A stretch of 64,000 bases of DNA, taken from positions 1 to 64,000 of the forward strand of contig NZ_CAMBTS010000005.1 of NCBI RefSeq assembly GCF_945870625.1, read 5' to 3'. A model generated the notes under the pieces. That model searched no databases and was not told the origin of the DNA. It saw only the letters and a program-made list of their open reading frames with translations. The position numbers and the translations under genes were made by a program. The stretch comes from Novosphingobium sp. Chol11. GTDB taxonomy: Bacteria > Pseudomonadota > Alphaproteobacteria > Sphingomonadales > Sphingomonadaceae. Shown here in pieces: positions 20,021 to 31,865 of the stretch (the first letter of the stretch is position 1; each line of letters begins with the position of its first letter).

Positions 20021-21513
20021 ATGCCCATCCAGCCCTGCTTAGCTGGCCCGCCGAACCCGGCGACGCGCGCGGCCTTGCGCTGTGGAGCGCCGAAGCGATC
20101 GCGGCGGCCACCGGGGGCACGGCGTCCGGCCGGTTCGAAGTTTCAGGCTGCGCGATCGACAGCCGTGAGGTGATGGAGGGCGATCTGTTCTTCGCCTTGA
20201 GCGGCGAGCAGGCCGATGGCCACAGGTTTCTGGACGGCGCTTTTGCGCGGGGCGCTTCGGCGGCGATTGTCGACCGGCCCATTGCGCAGCCGCACGTGCT
20301 GGTTAAGGACACCGCCAAGGCCTTGCACGATCTCGGCGCAGAGGCGCGCGCCCGGGTTGACGCGGCGATCATTGGCGTGACCGGTTCGGCCGGAAAAACC
20401 GGGGTCAAGGAGGCGCTCTTTGCCGCGCTCGACCGGGGCAGCAGGGGCCTGGCGCACCGCTCGGTCAAGAGCTTCAATAATCATGTCGGGGTGCCGCTCA
20501 GCCTCGCGCGGATGCCCGCGCGCAGCCGGTTTGGCGTGTTTGAAATGGGCATGAACCATGCAGGGGAATTGGCCGCTCTCACGCAGCTTGTACGCCCGCA
20601 TGTCGCCGTGGTGACGACGATCGCGCCTGCGCACATCGGCCACTTTTCAGGCGAGGATGCCATCGCCGATGCCAAGGCGGAAATTTTCGAAGGGCTGCAA
20701 GTCGGCGGCACCGCGATCATCCCGGCAGATAATCCGCATTTCGAGCGGCTGCGCGCCAAGGCGGAGCGCCACGCCGGGGCGGTGATCGGCTTTGGCCGCA
20801 GCGCGCATGCCGCTGTGCGGCTGCTCGATGCGGTGCCTGCCATGGGCGGCGGGACGATGGTCTGCGCCGAGTTTTCAGGTGAACTGGGACCGCGCAAGAT
20901 CTGCTATGTCGTGGCCCAGCCAGGCACGCATTGGGTTGCCAACTCGCTGGCCGTGATGGCCGCTGTCGCCGCAGTTGGCGGCGATCTGGGCGCGGCGGGC
21001 CTGGCGCTCGCGGAAATGCCGGGCCTGGCCGGCCGGGGCGTGCGCCACGAAGTACCCGCGATCGGCGGCGATGGATCGGGCAAGGCGCTGCTGATCGATG
21101 AAAGCTATAATGCCAATCCGGCCTCGATGAAGGTCACGATCGAGCAACTGGGGGCAACCCCTGCGGTGCGGCGCGTGGCGGTGCTGGGCGCGATGAAGGA
21201 GCTGGGCGCTGCCGAGGCGCAATATCATGCCGCGCTGGCCGAGCCGTTGCTGGCCGCCGGGATCGAGCGGATCGTGCTGGTGGGAGCGGAAATGGCAGCG
21301 CTGGCTAGCGCGCTGGGGAAAAGCGGCGATGCCGTGCTTGCGGGCAGAATCGAACTCGACCATGTCCAGACCACCGCCGAAGCCGCAGAATGCCTCGCTT
21401 CGGATGGTCCGCAGGGTGGCGACGCCATTCTTGTGAAAGGGTCCAATTCGGTCGGGCTGGGCGCGCTTGTGCGGGCCTTGACGATCAGGGAAAACGGGGC
21501 ACGGGAACGCTGA
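20017..21513 (+). CDS. murF: UDP-MurNAc-pentapeptide synthetase
   Basis: IGVTGSAGKTGVKEALFAAL...FEMGMNHAGELAAL...IDESYNANPASM. Confidence 0.96.
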   Translation: MNAHPALLSWPAEPGDARGLALWSAEAIAAATGGTASGRFEVSGCAIDSREVMEGDLFFALSGEQADGHRFLDGAFARGASAAIVDRPIAQPHVLVKDTAKALHDLGAEARARVDAAIIGVTGSAGKTGVKEALFAALDRGSRGLAHRSVKSFNNHVGVPLSLARMPARSRFGVFEMGMNHAGELAALTQLVRPHVAVVTTIAPAHIGHFSGEDAIADAKAEIFEGLQVGGTAIIPADNPHFERLRAKAERHAGAVIGFGRSAHAAVRLLDAVPAMGGGTMVCAEFSGELGPRKICYVVAQPGTHWVANSLAVMAAVAAVGGDLGAAGLALAEMPGLAGRGVRHEVPAIGGDGSGKALLIDESYNANPASMKVTIEQLGATPAVRRVAVLGAMKELGAAEAQYHAALAEPLLAAGIERIVLVGAEMAALASALGKSGDAVLAGRIELDHVQTTAEAAECLASDGPQGGDAILVKGSNSVGLGALVRALTIRENGARER

Positions 21514-22578
21514 ATGCTCTATCTTTTGGCGAAGTGGCTGCATTTTGAGGGCTTTGCCAACCTCATCCGCTACCAGTCGTTCCGGTCGGGCGCGGCGCTG
21601 CTGACGGCGCTTGCCATCGGGCTGATCATCGGCCCCCGCTTCATCAACATGCTGCGCGTGCGCCAGGGCAAAGGCCAGCCGATCCGCGAAGACGGGCCGC
21701 AAAGCCACCTCGCCAAGCGGGGCACGCCGACGATGGGCGGCCTGATGATCGTGATCGCGCTGATCGGCTCGCTATCGCTTTGGGTGGATGTGCAAAGCCG
21801 GTTCATCTGGGCCTGCCTCACCGTCACCTTGGGCTTTGGCTTGATCGGATTTCTCGACGATTATGACAAAGTCACCAAATATGCGCACAAAGGCGTTTCC
21901 GCGCGGGTGCGCCTGCTTGCGGAATTTGCGGTTGCAGGGATCGCCACCGCCATCGTGGTTACCGATACCAACCTTTATGTGCCGGTGTTCAGCAATCTCT
22001 ATATTCCGATGGGGCCTGCCTACTATCTGTTTGCCGCGTTTGTGATCGTGGGGGCGGGCAATGCGGTGAACCTGACCGATGGGCTGGACGGGCTGGCGAC
22101 CATGCCGGTGATCGTCGCTGCGGGCACTTTTGCGATCATCGCCTATCTGGCCGGACGGGCCGACTTTGCCGCATACCTTGGCATTCCGCATGTGCCGCGC
22201 GCGGGCGAGCTGGCGATCTATTGCGCCGCGGTGATGGGCGCAGGCCTTGCTTTCCTGTGGTTCAATGCGCCGCCGGCCGCGGTGTTCATGGGCGATACCG
22301 GCAGCCTAGCTTTGGGCGGCACGCTGGGGGTGATCGCGGTTTCGATTCACCACGAGATCGTGCTCGGCATCGTGGGCGGACTGTTTGTGATGGAGGCGGT
22401 CTCGGTGATCATCCAGGTGGCTGTTTACAAGCGGACGGGCAAGCGGGTGTTTCTGATGGCCCCGATCCATCATCATTTCGAACAACTGGGCTGGAAAGAA
22501 TCGACCGTGGTGATCCGTTTCTGGATCGTTTCGATCGTGCTTGCGCTGCTCGGGCTCGCTACGCTCAAGGTGCGGTGA
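21514..22578 (+). CDS. mraY: Phospho-MurNAc-pentapeptide translocase
   Basis: [19 protein letters not shown]...[10 protein letters not shown]...[15 protein letters not shown]; MraY motifs. Confidence 0.98.
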   Translation: MLYLLAKWLHFEGFANLIRYQSFRSGAALLTALAIGLIIGPRFINMLRVRQGKGQPIREDGPQSHLAKRGTPTMGGLMIVIALIGSLSLWVDVQSRFIWACLTVTLGFGLIGFLDDYDKVTKYAHKGVSARVRLLAEFAVAGIATAIVVTDTNLYVPVFSNLYIPMGPAYYLFAAFVIVGAGNAVNLTDGLDGLATMPVIVAAGTFAIIAYLAGRADFAAYLGIPHVPRAGELAIYCAAVMGAGLAFLWFNAPPAAVFMGDTGSLALGGTLGVIAVSIHHEIVLGIVGGLFVMEAVSVIIQVAVYKRTGKRVFLMAPIHHHFEQLGWKESTVVIRFWIVSIVLALLGLATLKVR

Positions 22579-22585
22579 GCCTAGC

Positions 22586-23920
22586 GTGATCGTCTCCCCC
22601 GCCTTTGCCGGTAAGCGTTACGCGGTTCTTGGGTTGGCGCGCTCGGGGATGAGCGCGGCGCAGACTTTGCTGGCGAGCGGATCTGCTGTGACCGCGTGGG
22701 ATACGCGCGAAGAAGCGCGCGAGGCGTTGGACGGACGCGCGGTGATCGCCGATCCGCTGACGATTGATCTGGCGGGGTTCGACGGCGTGGTGGTGTCCCC
22801 CGGCGTTCCACTTAATCGGCATCCGATTGCCGATTATGCGCGCGGGTTTGGCGTGCCCCTGATCGGCGACATCGAGCTTTTCGCGCAGGCGAGGCCAAGC
22901 CTGCCGCCGCACCGCGTGGTCGCGATCACCGGGACCAACGGCAAATCGACGACGACCAAGCTGGTTCACCACATCTGCCTTGCCGCAGGCCTGCCATCGC
23001 GGATGGGCGGCAACATCGGCCTGCCGGTGTTGGAGCAGGATCCCTTGCCGCCGGGCGGGATTTATGTGCTCGAGCTGTCGAGCTACCAGATCGATCTGAC
23101 CTACAGTCTGGCGGCGGATGTGGCCGCGCTGATCAACGTGAGCCCCGATCACCTCGACCGGTATGATGGCTTTGCGCAATATGCCGAGGCCAAGGCACGC
23201 CTTTTTGCCATGCAGGCGGAGGACCAGGATGCGGTGTTTGGCTGCGGTGATGCGGTGACGCTGGAGTTTGCCCGCCGCGAACAGGCGCGAAAACCTTCAA
23301 ACCGAGTGCAAGTGGTCGATCCTGCGGGTTTGGCGGGGCAGGCGGATTGGCCCTCGCTGCAAGGCCCCCACAATCTTCAAAACGCGGCGATTGCGGCTGA
23401 GATCGCGCGGATGCTGGGCATCGGCGAGGATGTCTGGCGCGGAGCAATGGCCAGCTTCGTTGGCTTGCCCCACCGGATGGAACGGGTGGCCGATGCAGGC
23501 GGCGTCTTTTACATCAACGACAGCAAAGCGACCAATCCCGCCTCGACAGCGCCCGCGTTGGGCGCTTATCCGCGCATCCACTGGATCGTCGGCGGCTTGC
23601 CGAAAGGCGATGATCTGGATCCTTGCGTACCCTATTACGGGCATGTCGTGCAGGCCTACACCATAGGCGAGGCGGGGCCGCGCTTTGCCGAATTGCTCGA
23701 ACCCTTCATGCCGGTGGTGCGCAGCGAGATGCTGCCCAATGCAGTGCGGCAGGCGATGGACGCCGCCATGCCGGGGGATGTGGTAATGTTCTCGCCCGCC
23801 TGCGCCAGCTTTGATCAGTTCCGCGATTTCGAAGCGCGCGGTGACAGCTTTCGCGCCATCGTTGCGGCGCTGCTCGCCGAACGCGGCGCATCGGCTGCGC
23901 CAGCCGGGCAGGGCACATGA
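22586..23920 (+). CDS. murD: UDP-MurNAc-L-alanine:D-glutamate ligase
   Basis: GTG-start reading VIVSPAFAGKRYAVLGLARSG...VAITGTNGKSTTTKLVHHI...NDSKATNP; dcw context. Confidence 0.95.
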   Translation: MIVSPAFAGKRYAVLGLARSGMSAAQTLLASGSAVTAWDTREEAREALDGRAVIADPLTIDLAGFDGVVVSPGVPLNRHPIADYARGFGVPLIGDIELFAQARPSLPPHRVVAITGTNGKSTTTKLVHHICLAAGLPSRMGGNIGLPVLEQDPLPPGGIYVLELSSYQIDLTYSLAADVAALINVSPDHLDRYDGFAQYAEAKARLFAMQAEDQDAVFGCGDAVTLEFARREQARKPSNRVQVVDPAGLAGQADWPSLQGPHNLQNAAIAAEIARMLGIGEDVWRGAMASFVGLPHRMERVADAGGVFYINDSKATNPASTAPALGAYPRIHWIVGGLPKGDDLDPCVPYYGHVVQAYTIGEAGPRFAELLEPFMPVVRSEMLPNAVRQAMDAAMPGDVVMFSPACASFDQFRDFEARGDSFRAIVAALLAERGASAAPAGQGT

Positions 23921-25134
23921 GCATGACCAGCCCCACGCGGCTTGTGGCCAATCCGACACGCGATGGCGGCGTCGTCGTTTCCGGGCGCGCGAACCGTCCT
24001 CGCCGCAGCAGGCGCAGCGAGCTGCTGATCTGGTGGCGCGAGATCGACCGGGTTTTGCTCGGTCTGATCCTGCTGCTGGTGCTGGTCGGGGCAGTCGCCG
24101 TGGCCGCAGCTGCGCCGGCCGGCGCCAAGAAATATGGAACCAGCGATCTGCACTTTTTCTGGTTGCACTTGCGCTGGTTGACCGTCGGCCTGATCGCGAT
24201 GTTCATCGCCTCGCTGCTGCCCAAGGAAACCAGCCGCCGCCTGGGGATTCTGCTGGCGGCGGCCATGGTTGGCGCGTTGATGCTGGTGCCGCTGGTCGGC
24301 GGCGAAGTGAACGGCGCGCGGCGCTGGTTGTGGATCGGCTTCAGCCTGCAACCTTCCGAGTTTCTCAAACCCGGGTTTGCAATCGCGGTGGCGTGGATTT
24401 TGTCGTGGCGTGTGCGCGATCCCGGAATTCCGGTCATCTCGATCAGCATTGCGCTCGTCGGGCTGGTCGCTGCCTTGCTGATGGCGCAGCCTGATTTTGG
24501 CTCGACCGTGCTGTTTTGCGCGGTATGGTTTGTCTTGGTGCTGCTTTCGGGCCTGTCGCTGGCGCGCATCGGCTGGAGCCTTGGCGTCGGGATCGTGATC
24601 GTCGCGCTGGCGTATTTGTTTTACCCGAACGCGACCAACCGCATCGACGCGTTCATTTCGGGCGGCAGCGAATTCGATCAGGTCGACCTGGCCATGCGCA
24701 CATTGCTCAATGGCGGCTGGAGCGGCACGGGGTTATGGCTCGGCAGCCGCAAGATGGCGCTGCCCGAGGCGCATACCGACTATATCTTCTCGGTGATCGG
24801 CGAGGAATTCGGGTTGGTCGCGTGCGCGCTGACTGTCGTCATCTATGCCGCGATCGTGCTGCGCGTGCTGCTGCGGCTAATGGACGAAGATGATCTGTTC
24901 ACGATCCTGGCGGCGGCCGGCCTCACGGCCCAATTGGCGGGCCAGGCGTTCATCAATGTGCTGGTCAATCTGCAACTGTTTCCGTCGAAGGGCATGACGC
25001 TGCCGCTGATCAGCTATGGCGGATCTTCGACCATTGCGCTGCTGCTAGGTGTCGGCTTCCTGCTCGCTATCACGCGCAGGAACCCCTATCTCAGCCGCGA
25101 GACATTCGATTTCAGGGAGCCTTGGCGGCCATGA
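23917..25134 (+). CDS. ftsW: SEDS peptidoglycan polymerase
   Basis: Multi-TM; GARRWLWIGFSLQPSEFLKPGFAIAVAW...LPEAHTDYIFSVIGEEFGL...LPLISYGGSS. Confidence 0.96.
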   Translation: MSMTSPTRLVANPTRDGGVVVSGRANRPRRSRRSELLIWWREIDRVLLGLILLLVLVGAVAVAAAAPAGAKKYGTSDLHFFWLHLRWLTVGLIAMFIASLLPKETSRRLGILLAAAMVGALMLVPLVGGEVNGARRWLWIGFSLQPSEFLKPGFAIAVAWILSWRVRDPGIPVISISIALVGLVAALLMAQPDFGSTVLFCAVWFVLVLLSGLSLARIGWSLGVGIVIVALAYLFYPNATNRIDAFISGGSEFDQVDLAMRTLLNGGWSGTGLWLGSRKMALPEAHTDYIFSVIGEEFGLVACALTVVIYAAIVLRVLLRLMDEDDLFTILAAAGLTAQLAGQAFINVLVNLQLFPSKGMTLPLISYGGSSTIALLLGVGFLLAITRRNPYLSRETFDFREPWRP

Positions 25135-26315
25135 GTGCGGTTTCGCGGCATTATGTCCTCGCGGCTGGGGGAACCGGCGGGCATCTGATCCCCGCGTTTG
25201 CATTGGCGATCGAGCTGGAGCGGCGCGGCCATCACGTGGCGCTGGTCACCGACGAGCGCGGTGCGCGCATTCCGGGCAAGCCTGCGTTTCTGCCTGCGCA
25301 TGTCCTGCCAGCCGGGCGGATGAGCAAGAACCCGATTGGATTGGTCCGGGCAGTGCGAGCAATTGTTCAGGGCCGCGCGATGGCGATGCGCCTGTTTGAG
25401 AGCTTCGAGCCTTCGTGCGTTGTGGGGTTCGGCGGCTATCCGGCGCTTCCCGCACTGCTGGGCGCGCGGGCGGCGGGGGTGCCCACCATCATTCATGAGC
25501 AGAACGCAGTGCTGGGCAGGGTCAACCGCCTGCTGGCGGGGCGCGTTGATCTGATCGCGACATCGTATCACGAAGTTGAACGGCTCGATCCCAAACTGTG
25601 GGGAAAGGTGCGCCTTGTCGGCAATCCGGTGCGCGCGGAAGTGCTGGCGCTGCGCGGCGAGCCATTTCCCGAGTTTACCGAAGACAGCCTGTTTCGTGTG
25701 CTTGTGACCGGGGGAAGCCAGGGGGCCTCGATCTTGTCCGAGGTCGTGCCCGACGGTCTTGCTATGCTGCCCCCGGCGCTTCGCCACCGTTTGCAAGTGA
25801 CGCAGCAATGCCGGCCCGAAGACCTTGACGCGGTGCGCGCGCGCTATGCGGGGCATCAAATAACGGCGGAACTGGGCGCATATTTCGAGAACATGGCCGA
25901 GCGGCTGGCTGAGGCGCACCTGTTTGTCGGCCGCGCCGGCGCATCGACCATTGCCGAACTGACGGCGGTGGGCCGCCCGGCGATACTCGTGCCGCTGCCG
26001 ATAGCGACCGATGATCATCAGGCGGCCAATACCGCGGAGATGGTCAAAGCCGGCGGCGCGCGCGCCATCCGTCAGGATGGTTTCAACGCCAAGGAACTGG
26101 CCAAGCAGATTCAGGCGATGTCGCTGCATCCCAAGGCGCTGACCAATGCTGCCCACGCGGCGTGGAATTGCGGATTGCCCAATGCCGTGTCCGATCTGGC
26201 CGATCTGGTGGAGAGCTTTGGCGGTGAGCCGCTGATGGATGTCATCCGCATGGACGGCGCGCCTGCTGCCGCGGCTGCGACGAAGCAGGCGCTGGCAAGG
26301 GAAAACGCCGAATGA
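25131..26315 (+). CDS. murG: UDP-GlcNAc--MurNAc-pentapeptide-lipid GlcNAc transferase
   Basis: [22 protein letters not shown]...[16 protein letters not shown]...[16 protein letters not shown]...VTGGSQGA. Confidence 0.97.
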   Translation: MSAVSRHYVLAAGGTGGHLIPAFALAIELERRGHHVALVTDERGARIPGKPAFLPAHVLPAGRMSKNPIGLVRAVRAIVQGRAMAMRLFESFEPSCVVGFGGYPALPALLGARAAGVPTIIHEQNAVLGRVNRLLAGRVDLIATSYHEVERLDPKLWGKVRLVGNPVRAEVLALRGEPFPEFTEDSLFRVLVTGGSQGASILSEVVPDGLAMLPPALRHRLQVTQQCRPEDLDAVRARYAGHQITAELGAYFENMAERLAEAHLFVGRAGASTIAELTAVGRPAILVPLPIATDDHQAANTAEMVKAGGARAIRQDGFNAKELAKQIQAMSLHPKALTNAAHAAWNCGLPNAVSDLADLVESFGGEPLMDVIRMDGAPAAAAATKQALARENAE

Positions 26316-27724
26316 GGGGCGTGGGCATCGACATCGGCACGATCCACTTTGTCGGGATCGGCGGCATCGGCATGTCGGGCATTGCCGAGGTGATGCACAA
26401 TATGGGCTATGCCGTCCAAGGCTCTGACATGGCAGATAGTTATGTCGTTGAGGGCCTGCGGTCGCGCGGGATCACCGTGATGATCGGCCAGCGCGCCGAG
26501 AACGTCGAAGGCGTTTCGGTCGTGGTCACGTCGACGGCGGTGAAGCGCGATAATCCCGAAGTTGTCGCCGCGCTCGAGGCACGCGTTCCGGTGGTGCGCC
26601 GCGCGGAAATGCTGGCCGAGCTGATGCGGCTCAAGAATACCGTCGCGGTGGCGGGCACGCATGGGAAGACAACGACGACATCCATGGTGGCCTGCCTGCT
26701 CGATGCAGGCGGCATTGATCCTACGGTGATCAACGGTGGCATCATCAATTCCTATGGCTCGAACGCGCGGCTGGGCGACAGCGATTGGATGGTGGTCGAG
26801 GCGGACGAAAGCGACGGGTCTTTTCTGCGGCTCGATGGCACGATTGCGGTCGTCACCAATATCGATCCCGAGCATCTCGATCATTATGGCTCGTTCGAGC
26901 GGGTGAAGGAATCGTTCGTCGAGTTCATCGAGAATGTGCCGTTCTACGGCGCGGCGATCCTGTGCATCGATCATCCCGAAGTGCAGGCGATCATCCCCAA
27001 AGTGCGCGACCGGCGCGTGGTGACCTATGGCTTTTCGGCGCAGGCCGACGTGCGCGGCGAGGGGGTCACGCCGATCCCCGGCGGCAATCGGTTCACCGCC
27101 GTGCTGCGCCGCCGCGATGGCTCTTTCCGGCGCATTGAGGATATCGTGCTGCCGATGCCCGGCCGTCACAATGTGCAAAATGCGCTCGCCGCGATTGCCG
27201 TGGCGCGCGAATTGCGGTGCAGCGATGACCAGATCCGCGCGGGCTTTGGCGGCTTTGGCGGGGTCAAGCGGCGCTTTACCAAAGTGGGCGAGGTGGGCGG
27301 CGCGCAGATCATCGATGACTATGGCCACCACCCGGTCGAAATCCGCGCAGTGCTCGCTGCCGCGCGCGAAGGGGTGAAGGGCCGGGTGATTGCCGTGGTG
27401 CAGCCGCATCGTTTCACCCGCCTGCGCGATCATCTTGAAGCGTTTCAGGGCGCGTTCAACGATGCCGACGTGGTCTTTGCCGCGCCGGTCTATCCCGCTG
27501 GCGAAGCGCCGATTGCGGGGATCGACAGCGCCGCGATGGTCGAGGGGATGAAAGCACGCGGGCACCGTTCGGCGCAGCTGATCGCCGGACCGGAGCCTCT
27601 GGCGCAGGAACTGGCAGGATTGATCGAGCCGGGTGACATGGTGGTGTGTCTGGGCGCGGGCGACATTACCAAGTGGGCCGCCGGGCTGGCCGGTGCGATT
27701 GCGGCGCGAAGGGCTGCGGCATGA
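26312..27724 (+). CDS. murC: UDP-MurNAc:L-alanine ligase
   Basis: [23 protein letters not shown]...[18 protein letters not shown]...[10 protein letters not shown]. Confidence 0.97.
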   Translation: MRGVGIDIGTIHFVGIGGIGMSGIAEVMHNMGYAVQGSDMADSYVVEGLRSRGITVMIGQRAENVEGVSVVVTSTAVKRDNPEVVAALEARVPVVRRAEMLAELMRLKNTVAVAGTHGKTTTTSMVACLLDAGGIDPTVINGGIINSYGSNARLGDSDWMVVEADESDGSFLRLDGTIAVVTNIDPEHLDHYGSFERVKESFVEFIENVPFYGAAILCIDHPEVQAIIPKVRDRRVVTYGFSAQADVRGEGVTPIPGGNRFTAVLRRRDGSFRRIEDIVLPMPGRHNVQNALAAIAVARELRCSDDQIRAGFGGFGGVKRRFTKVGEVGGAQIIDDYGHHPVEIRAVLAAAREGVKGRVIAVVQPHRFTRLRDHLEAFQGAFNDADVVFAAPVYPAGEAPIAGIDSAAMVEGMKARGHRSAQLIAGPEPLAQELAGLIEPGDMVVCLGAGDITKWAAGLAGAIAARRAAA

Positions 27725-28614
27725 CGACAGCCACAATGCCTCGGGTTCGCGGCAAACTCACGGCTAACGCGCCATTGGCTCCGTTGGTGTGGTTCAAGTC
27801 CGGCGGCAACGCTGAGTGGCTGTTCGAGCCGGCCGATCTGGCTGATTTGCAGGACTTTCTGCGCGACCTCGGTCCTTCTGTGCCGGTGATGGCGCTCGGC
27901 CTCGGGTCCAATCTGATCGTGCGCGATGGCGGGGTGCCGGGCGTGGTGGTGCGGCTGGGCAAGGCGTTTGCGCAAGTGGACAAGGCGGATGATCTGATAT
28001 TGGCCTGCGGTGGGGGTGCTTCGGGCATCCTCGTTTCTTCCACCGCGCGCGACAATGGCATTGCGGGGATGGAGTTCCTGCGCTCGATCCCCGGCACGGT
28101 CGGCGGTTTTGCGCGCATGAACGGCGGGGCCTATGGCGCTGAGGTCAAGGATGTGATGACCGATTGCGATGTGGTGCTGCGCTCGGGCGAGCTTGTGACC
28201 CTGCCGGTGGCCGAAATGGGCTACACTTATCGCCATTCGGCGCTGCCCGAAGGCGCAATCGTGGTGGCGGCGCGTTTTCGCGGCCGCGCGGGCGATCCGC
28301 CGTCCATTCAGGCCGAGATGGACCGCATCGCGGCCGCCCGCGAGGCTTCGCAGCCCTTGCGCTCCAAGACCGGCGGCTCGACCTTCAAGAACCCGGATGG
28401 CCATAAGGCGTGGGAACTGGTCGATCGCGCCGGATGCCGGGGCATGACGCTCGGCGGCGCGCAAGTGAGCGAAAAGCACACCAATTTCCTGATCAACACC
28501 GGCACCGCCATCAGCAGCGACATCGAAGCGCTGGGCGAGATGGTCCGTGATAAGGTGCGCCAGACTTCGGGCGTCGATCTGCAATGGGAAATCCAGCGGG
28601 TGGGCCAGCCATGA
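27721..28614 (+). CDS. murB: UDP-N-acetylenolpyruvoylglucosamine reductase
   Basis: [23 protein letters not shown]...[14 protein letters not shown]...SIPGTVGG...[23 protein letters not shown]. Confidence 0.96.
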   Translation: MTTATMPRVRGKLTANAPLAPLVWFKSGGNAEWLFEPADLADLQDFLRDLGPSVPVMALGLGSNLIVRDGGVPGVVVRLGKAFAQVDKADDLILACGGGASGILVSSTARDNGIAGMEFLRSIPGTVGGFARMNGGAYGAEVKDVMTDCDVVLRSGELVTLPVAEMGYTYRHSALPEGAIVVAARFRGRAGDPPSIQAEMDRIAAAREASQPLRSKTGGSTFKNPDGHKAWELVDRAGCRGMTLGGAQVSEKHTNFLINTGTAISSDIEALGEMVRDKVRQTSGVDLQWEIQRVGQP

Positions 28615-29582
28615 CACTCCCCAAACTCCATATCGCCGTCTTGATGGGCGGCTGGTCGAGCGAGCGGCCTGTGTCGCTCATGTCCGGCAATGGTGTCGCC
28701 GATGCGCTTGAGGCCAAGGGCCACCGAGTCACGCGGATCGACATGGGCCGCGACGTGGCGCTGCGGCTGGCGGAGGCCGCGCCCGACGTGGTGTTCAACG
28801 CGCTGCACGGTACGCCGGGTGAAGACGGCACGGTGCAGGGCCTGATGGACTTGATGGGGCTGACGTACACGCATTCGGGCCTCGCCACCTCGGTGATCGC
28901 GATCGACAAGGAATTGACCAAGCAGACGCTGGTGCCGCGCGGCATCCCGATGCCCGGCGGGCGTATGGTGGCGAGCGAGGAACTTTACCTGCGCGATCCG
29001 CTGCCGCGCCCCTATGTGCTGAAACCGGTCAACGAAGGATCGTCGGTGGGCGTCGCGATTGTGACCGCCGAGGGCAATTATGGCCACCCGATCAGCCGCG
29101 ACAGCATCGGGCCTTGGCAGGAATTTGCCTCGCTCCTGGCCGAGCCTTTCATTCGGGGGCGCGAGCTGACCACGGCCGTGTTGGGAGACCGGGCGCTGCT
29201 CGTGACCGAACTGCGCCCCAAGTCGGGCTTTTACGATTTTGACGCCAAATATACCGACGGGATGACCGAGCACGTCTGCCCGGCGCAGATTCCCGACGAA
29301 ATCACCGAGGCGTGCAAGGACATCGCGCTGCGCGCGCACCAGCTGCTCGGCTGCCGGGGCACCAGCCGTTCGGACTTTCGCTGGGATGATGAGCAAGGCG
29401 TCGAGGGCCTTTTCCTGCTCGAGGTCAACACCCAGCCGGGGATGACCCCGCTCAGCCTGGTGCCCGAACAGGCGAAGGCGCTGGGCATGGATTATGGCGA
29501 TCTTGTCGAGGCGATTATCGCCGATGCGCTGGCGTGCCGGAATCCCCGCAGCGCCAGTGCGCTTGCGCAAGGGGGGGCATAG
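28611..29582 (+). CDS. ddl: D-alanine--D-alanine ligase
   Basis: [26 protein letters not shown]...NALHGTPGEDGTVQGLMDLMGL...LEVNTQPGMTPLSLVPEQ. Confidence 0.97.
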   Translation: MTLPKLHIAVLMGGWSSERPVSLMSGNGVADALEAKGHRVTRIDMGRDVALRLAEAAPDVVFNALHGTPGEDGTVQGLMDLMGLTYTHSGLATSVIAIDKELTKQTLVPRGIPMPGGRMVASEELYLRDPLPRPYVLKPVNEGSSVGVAIVTAEGNYGHPISRDSIGPWQEFASLLAEPFIRGRELTTAVLGDRALLVTELRPKSGFYDFDAKYTDGMTEHVCPAQIPDEITEACKDIALRAHQLLGCRGTSRSDFRWDDEQGVEGLFLLEVNTQPGMTPLSLVPEQAKALGMDYGDLVEAIIADALACRNPRSASALAQGGA

Positions 29583-29584
29583 CC

Positions 29585-30577
29585 ATGGCGCAGACCATCC
29601 GCCGCGGGGGCAAGAGCGTGCGCCGCGCAGCGGCGGCGAGCGGTACGCGCCGCAAAATGGATACCGCGCGCAAGCAAACGGGCACGATGATCGACACCAC
29701 CGTGCGGTGGCTGCCGGTGAGCGAGGATACGCTCTATCGCGTTTTGATGATGGCGATCTTGGCGGGCGCGGCGGTTCTGACATGGATCGTCGCGAGCATG
29801 GCTGGCCTGCCGGCGCTGGCCGAGGCGCAACTCGCCGTGGTGGCTGGGCAAACGGGATTTGAGGTCAAGCGCGTGGAAGTGCGCGGGCTCAATCGGATGA
29901 ACGAGCTCAAGATCTACGAGAAAGTGCTGAGCGAGCGCGATCAAGCGATGTCGCGGCTCGATCTGGCGGCGTTGCGGACCACGCTGCTTGATTTGCCATG
30001 GGTCAAGGATGCGCGGGTCTCGCGCCAGCTTCCCGATACGCTGGTGGTCGATGTGGTCGAGCGCGAACCGCATGCGGTGCTGCGCACCGGCGATAAGTTT
30101 ACGCTGATCGACAACACCGGGCATCCACTCGAAGCGGTGAGCGAAAAGCGCGCGCGCGGCATGCTGGTCCTGACCGGTGATGGCGCAGGGGCCCGCTCAA
30201 AGGATCTGGGCGCGCTGTTGGAAGCGGCCCCGGCGCTGAAGCCGCAGGTCGCGCAGGCCGAATGGATTGGCCATCGCCGCTGGAACCTGACCTTCAAAAC
30301 CGGCCAGATCCTCGCGCTGCCCGAAGGCGCGGATACTGCGGCGGCGGCGCTCCTCACTTTTGCGCGGATGGACGGGGTCGACCGGCTGATTGGCGGCAAA
30401 GTCGCCAGTTTCGACATGCGCGCGCGCGACCGCACCTATATGCTGGTGCCCGGCCGGGCGGCTGCGGCTGGCGCGCGGCAACAGGAAATCGCCGATGCCA
30501 AGGCTGCGCAAGCCAAAGTTGCGACCAGCAAGACGCGCAGCGAAAGCCCTTCCGGCAAAGCCGCGAAAGATCAATGA
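29585..30577 (+). CDS. ftsQ: Cell division protein FtsQ
   Basis: TM then POTRA-like domain (FEVKRVEVRGLNRMNELKIYEKVLSERDQ...LDLPWVKDARVSRQLPDTLVVDVVEREPHAV); between ddl and ftsA. Confidence 0.92.
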   Translation: MAQTIRRGGKSVRRAAAASGTRRKMDTARKQTGTMIDTTVRWLPVSEDTLYRVLMMAILAGAAVLTWIVASMAGLPALAEAQLAVVAGQTGFEVKRVEVRGLNRMNELKIYEKVLSERDQAMSRLDLAALRTTLLDLPWVKDARVSRQLPDTLVVDVVEREPHAVLRTGDKFTLIDNTGHPLEAVSEKRARGMLVLTGDGAGARSKDLGALLEAAPALKPQVAQAEWIGHRRWNLTFKTGQILALPEGADTAAAALLTFARMDGVDRLIGGKVASFDMRARDRTYMLVPGRAAAAGARQQEIADAKAAQAKVATSKTRSESPSGKAAKDQ

Positions 30578-30581
30578 CGGC

Positions 30582-31865
30582 ATGGCACCTGCGCGCATCA
30601 CCAAAGTTTTTGCAGCCGTCAATCTCGGCTCGTTTCGCGTCTCGGCGATGATCGCCGGGCTATCTGAAAACGGCGAAGTATTGGTGCTGGGCTCTGGCCA
30701 CCGCGCGGCGCAGGGCATCAAGCGCGGCTACGTCACCGATATGCAGGCCGCCACGCACTCCGTGCGCGATGCGATCGAGCGCGCGGAGAAGATGGCCAAT
30801 GCCAGCGTGCAGAGCGTGTGGATCGGCTGCGCCGGCGCGGGGCTCGCCAGCAGCACCGCGCAAGTCGAGGTTGATATCGGCGGGCGAAGGATCGAACAGG
30901 ACGATATCGAGCAACTGCTCATGGCAGGCCGCGAGGTGATCCAGCCCGATGGAAGGATTGTGCTGCACGCGCAGCCTGCGCACTATACGCTGGACGGCGC
31001 GCATGGTGTCCCCAATCCGCGCGGGCTCCATGCCGAACGGCTCGCAGTCGACATCCATGTCATGCTGGCAGACGGTGCGCCGCTGCGCAACATTACGGAA
31101 ACGGTTGAAAATGCGCATCTGCGGGTAGAGGCCGTGGTCTGTTCGCCGATCGCGGCGGGCCTTGCCTGCCTGACGCCCGAGGAGCGTGAACTGGGCGTCA
31201 CGCTGGTCGAATTCGGGGCCGAGGTCACCACGGTTTCGCTCTATGCTGCAGGTATGCTGCGCGGCATGAAGGTGATCGCTTATGGCTCTGGCGATATCAC
31301 CGATGCGATTGCTTCGGCATTTGGCATTCGCCGCTATCAGGCGGAGCGGCTCAAATGCATGTCAGGCTCGGCGATTGCCAGCCCGGCCGATCACCGCGAG
31401 ATGATCCCGGTGAACGCCCCCGGCGATCTTGAAGGCGCGGGGCCGATGGCGCGCCACGCCGATGACAAGAACCGGGTCCCCCGCGCCGAATTGATTTCGG
31501 TGATCACACAGCAGCTTGGCCACTTTACCGAAGAAGTGGCCAAGGCGCTCAAAGGCATGAACTTTGCCGGAACGCGCGGCCAGCAGGTGGTGCTGACCGG
31601 CGGCGGCGCGCAATTGCCGGGGCTGGCCGATTATGTGCAGGCCGCGCTCGCCCGGCCGGTGCGGATCGGCGCCCCGCCCACGATGCTGGGGCTTCCGCCC
31701 GGCCATGCGACGCCGAGCTCATCCACGCTGGTGGGGCTGGTGCTTTATGCCGCAGCCGATCCGATCGATATTCGCTCGATCGGTCCGGCGCATGATCCGG
31801 GGCGGCCCTACACCGGGCTCGGCCTCGTCAACAGGGTTTGCCGGGCCGTACGGGAGTATTTCTGA
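30582..31865 (+). CDS. ftsA: Cell division protein FtsA
   Basis: MAPARITKVFAAVNLGSFRVSAMIAG...GHRAAQGIKRGYVTDMQAATHSVRDAIERAEKMA...VVLTGGGAQLPGLADYVQ. Confidence 0.95.
   Translation: MAPARITKVFAAVNLGSFRVSAMIAGLSENGEVLVLGSGHRAAQGIKRGYVTDMQAATHSVRDAIERAEKMANASVQSVWIGCAGAGLASSTAQVEVDIGGRRIEQDDIEQLLMAGREVIQPDGRIVLHAQPAHYTLDGAHGVPNPRGLHAERLAVDIHVMLADGAPLRNITETVENAHLRVEAVVCSPIAAGLACLTPEERELGVTLVEFGAEVTTVSLYAAGMLRGMKVIAYGSGDITDAIASAFGIRRYQAERLKCMSGSAIASPADHREMIPVNAPGDLEGAGPMARHADDKNRVPRAELISVITQQLGHFTEEVAKALKGMNFAGTRGQQVVLTGGGAQLPGLADYVQAALARPVRIGAPPTMLGLPPGHATPSSSTLVGLVLYAAADPIDIRSIGPAHDPGRPYTGLGLVNRVCRAVREYF

Noticed and set aside
26111-27736. 541-aa minus-strand ORF opposite murC
   Set aside because: Shadow of the murC coding frame; His/Arg-rich with no recognisable domain.
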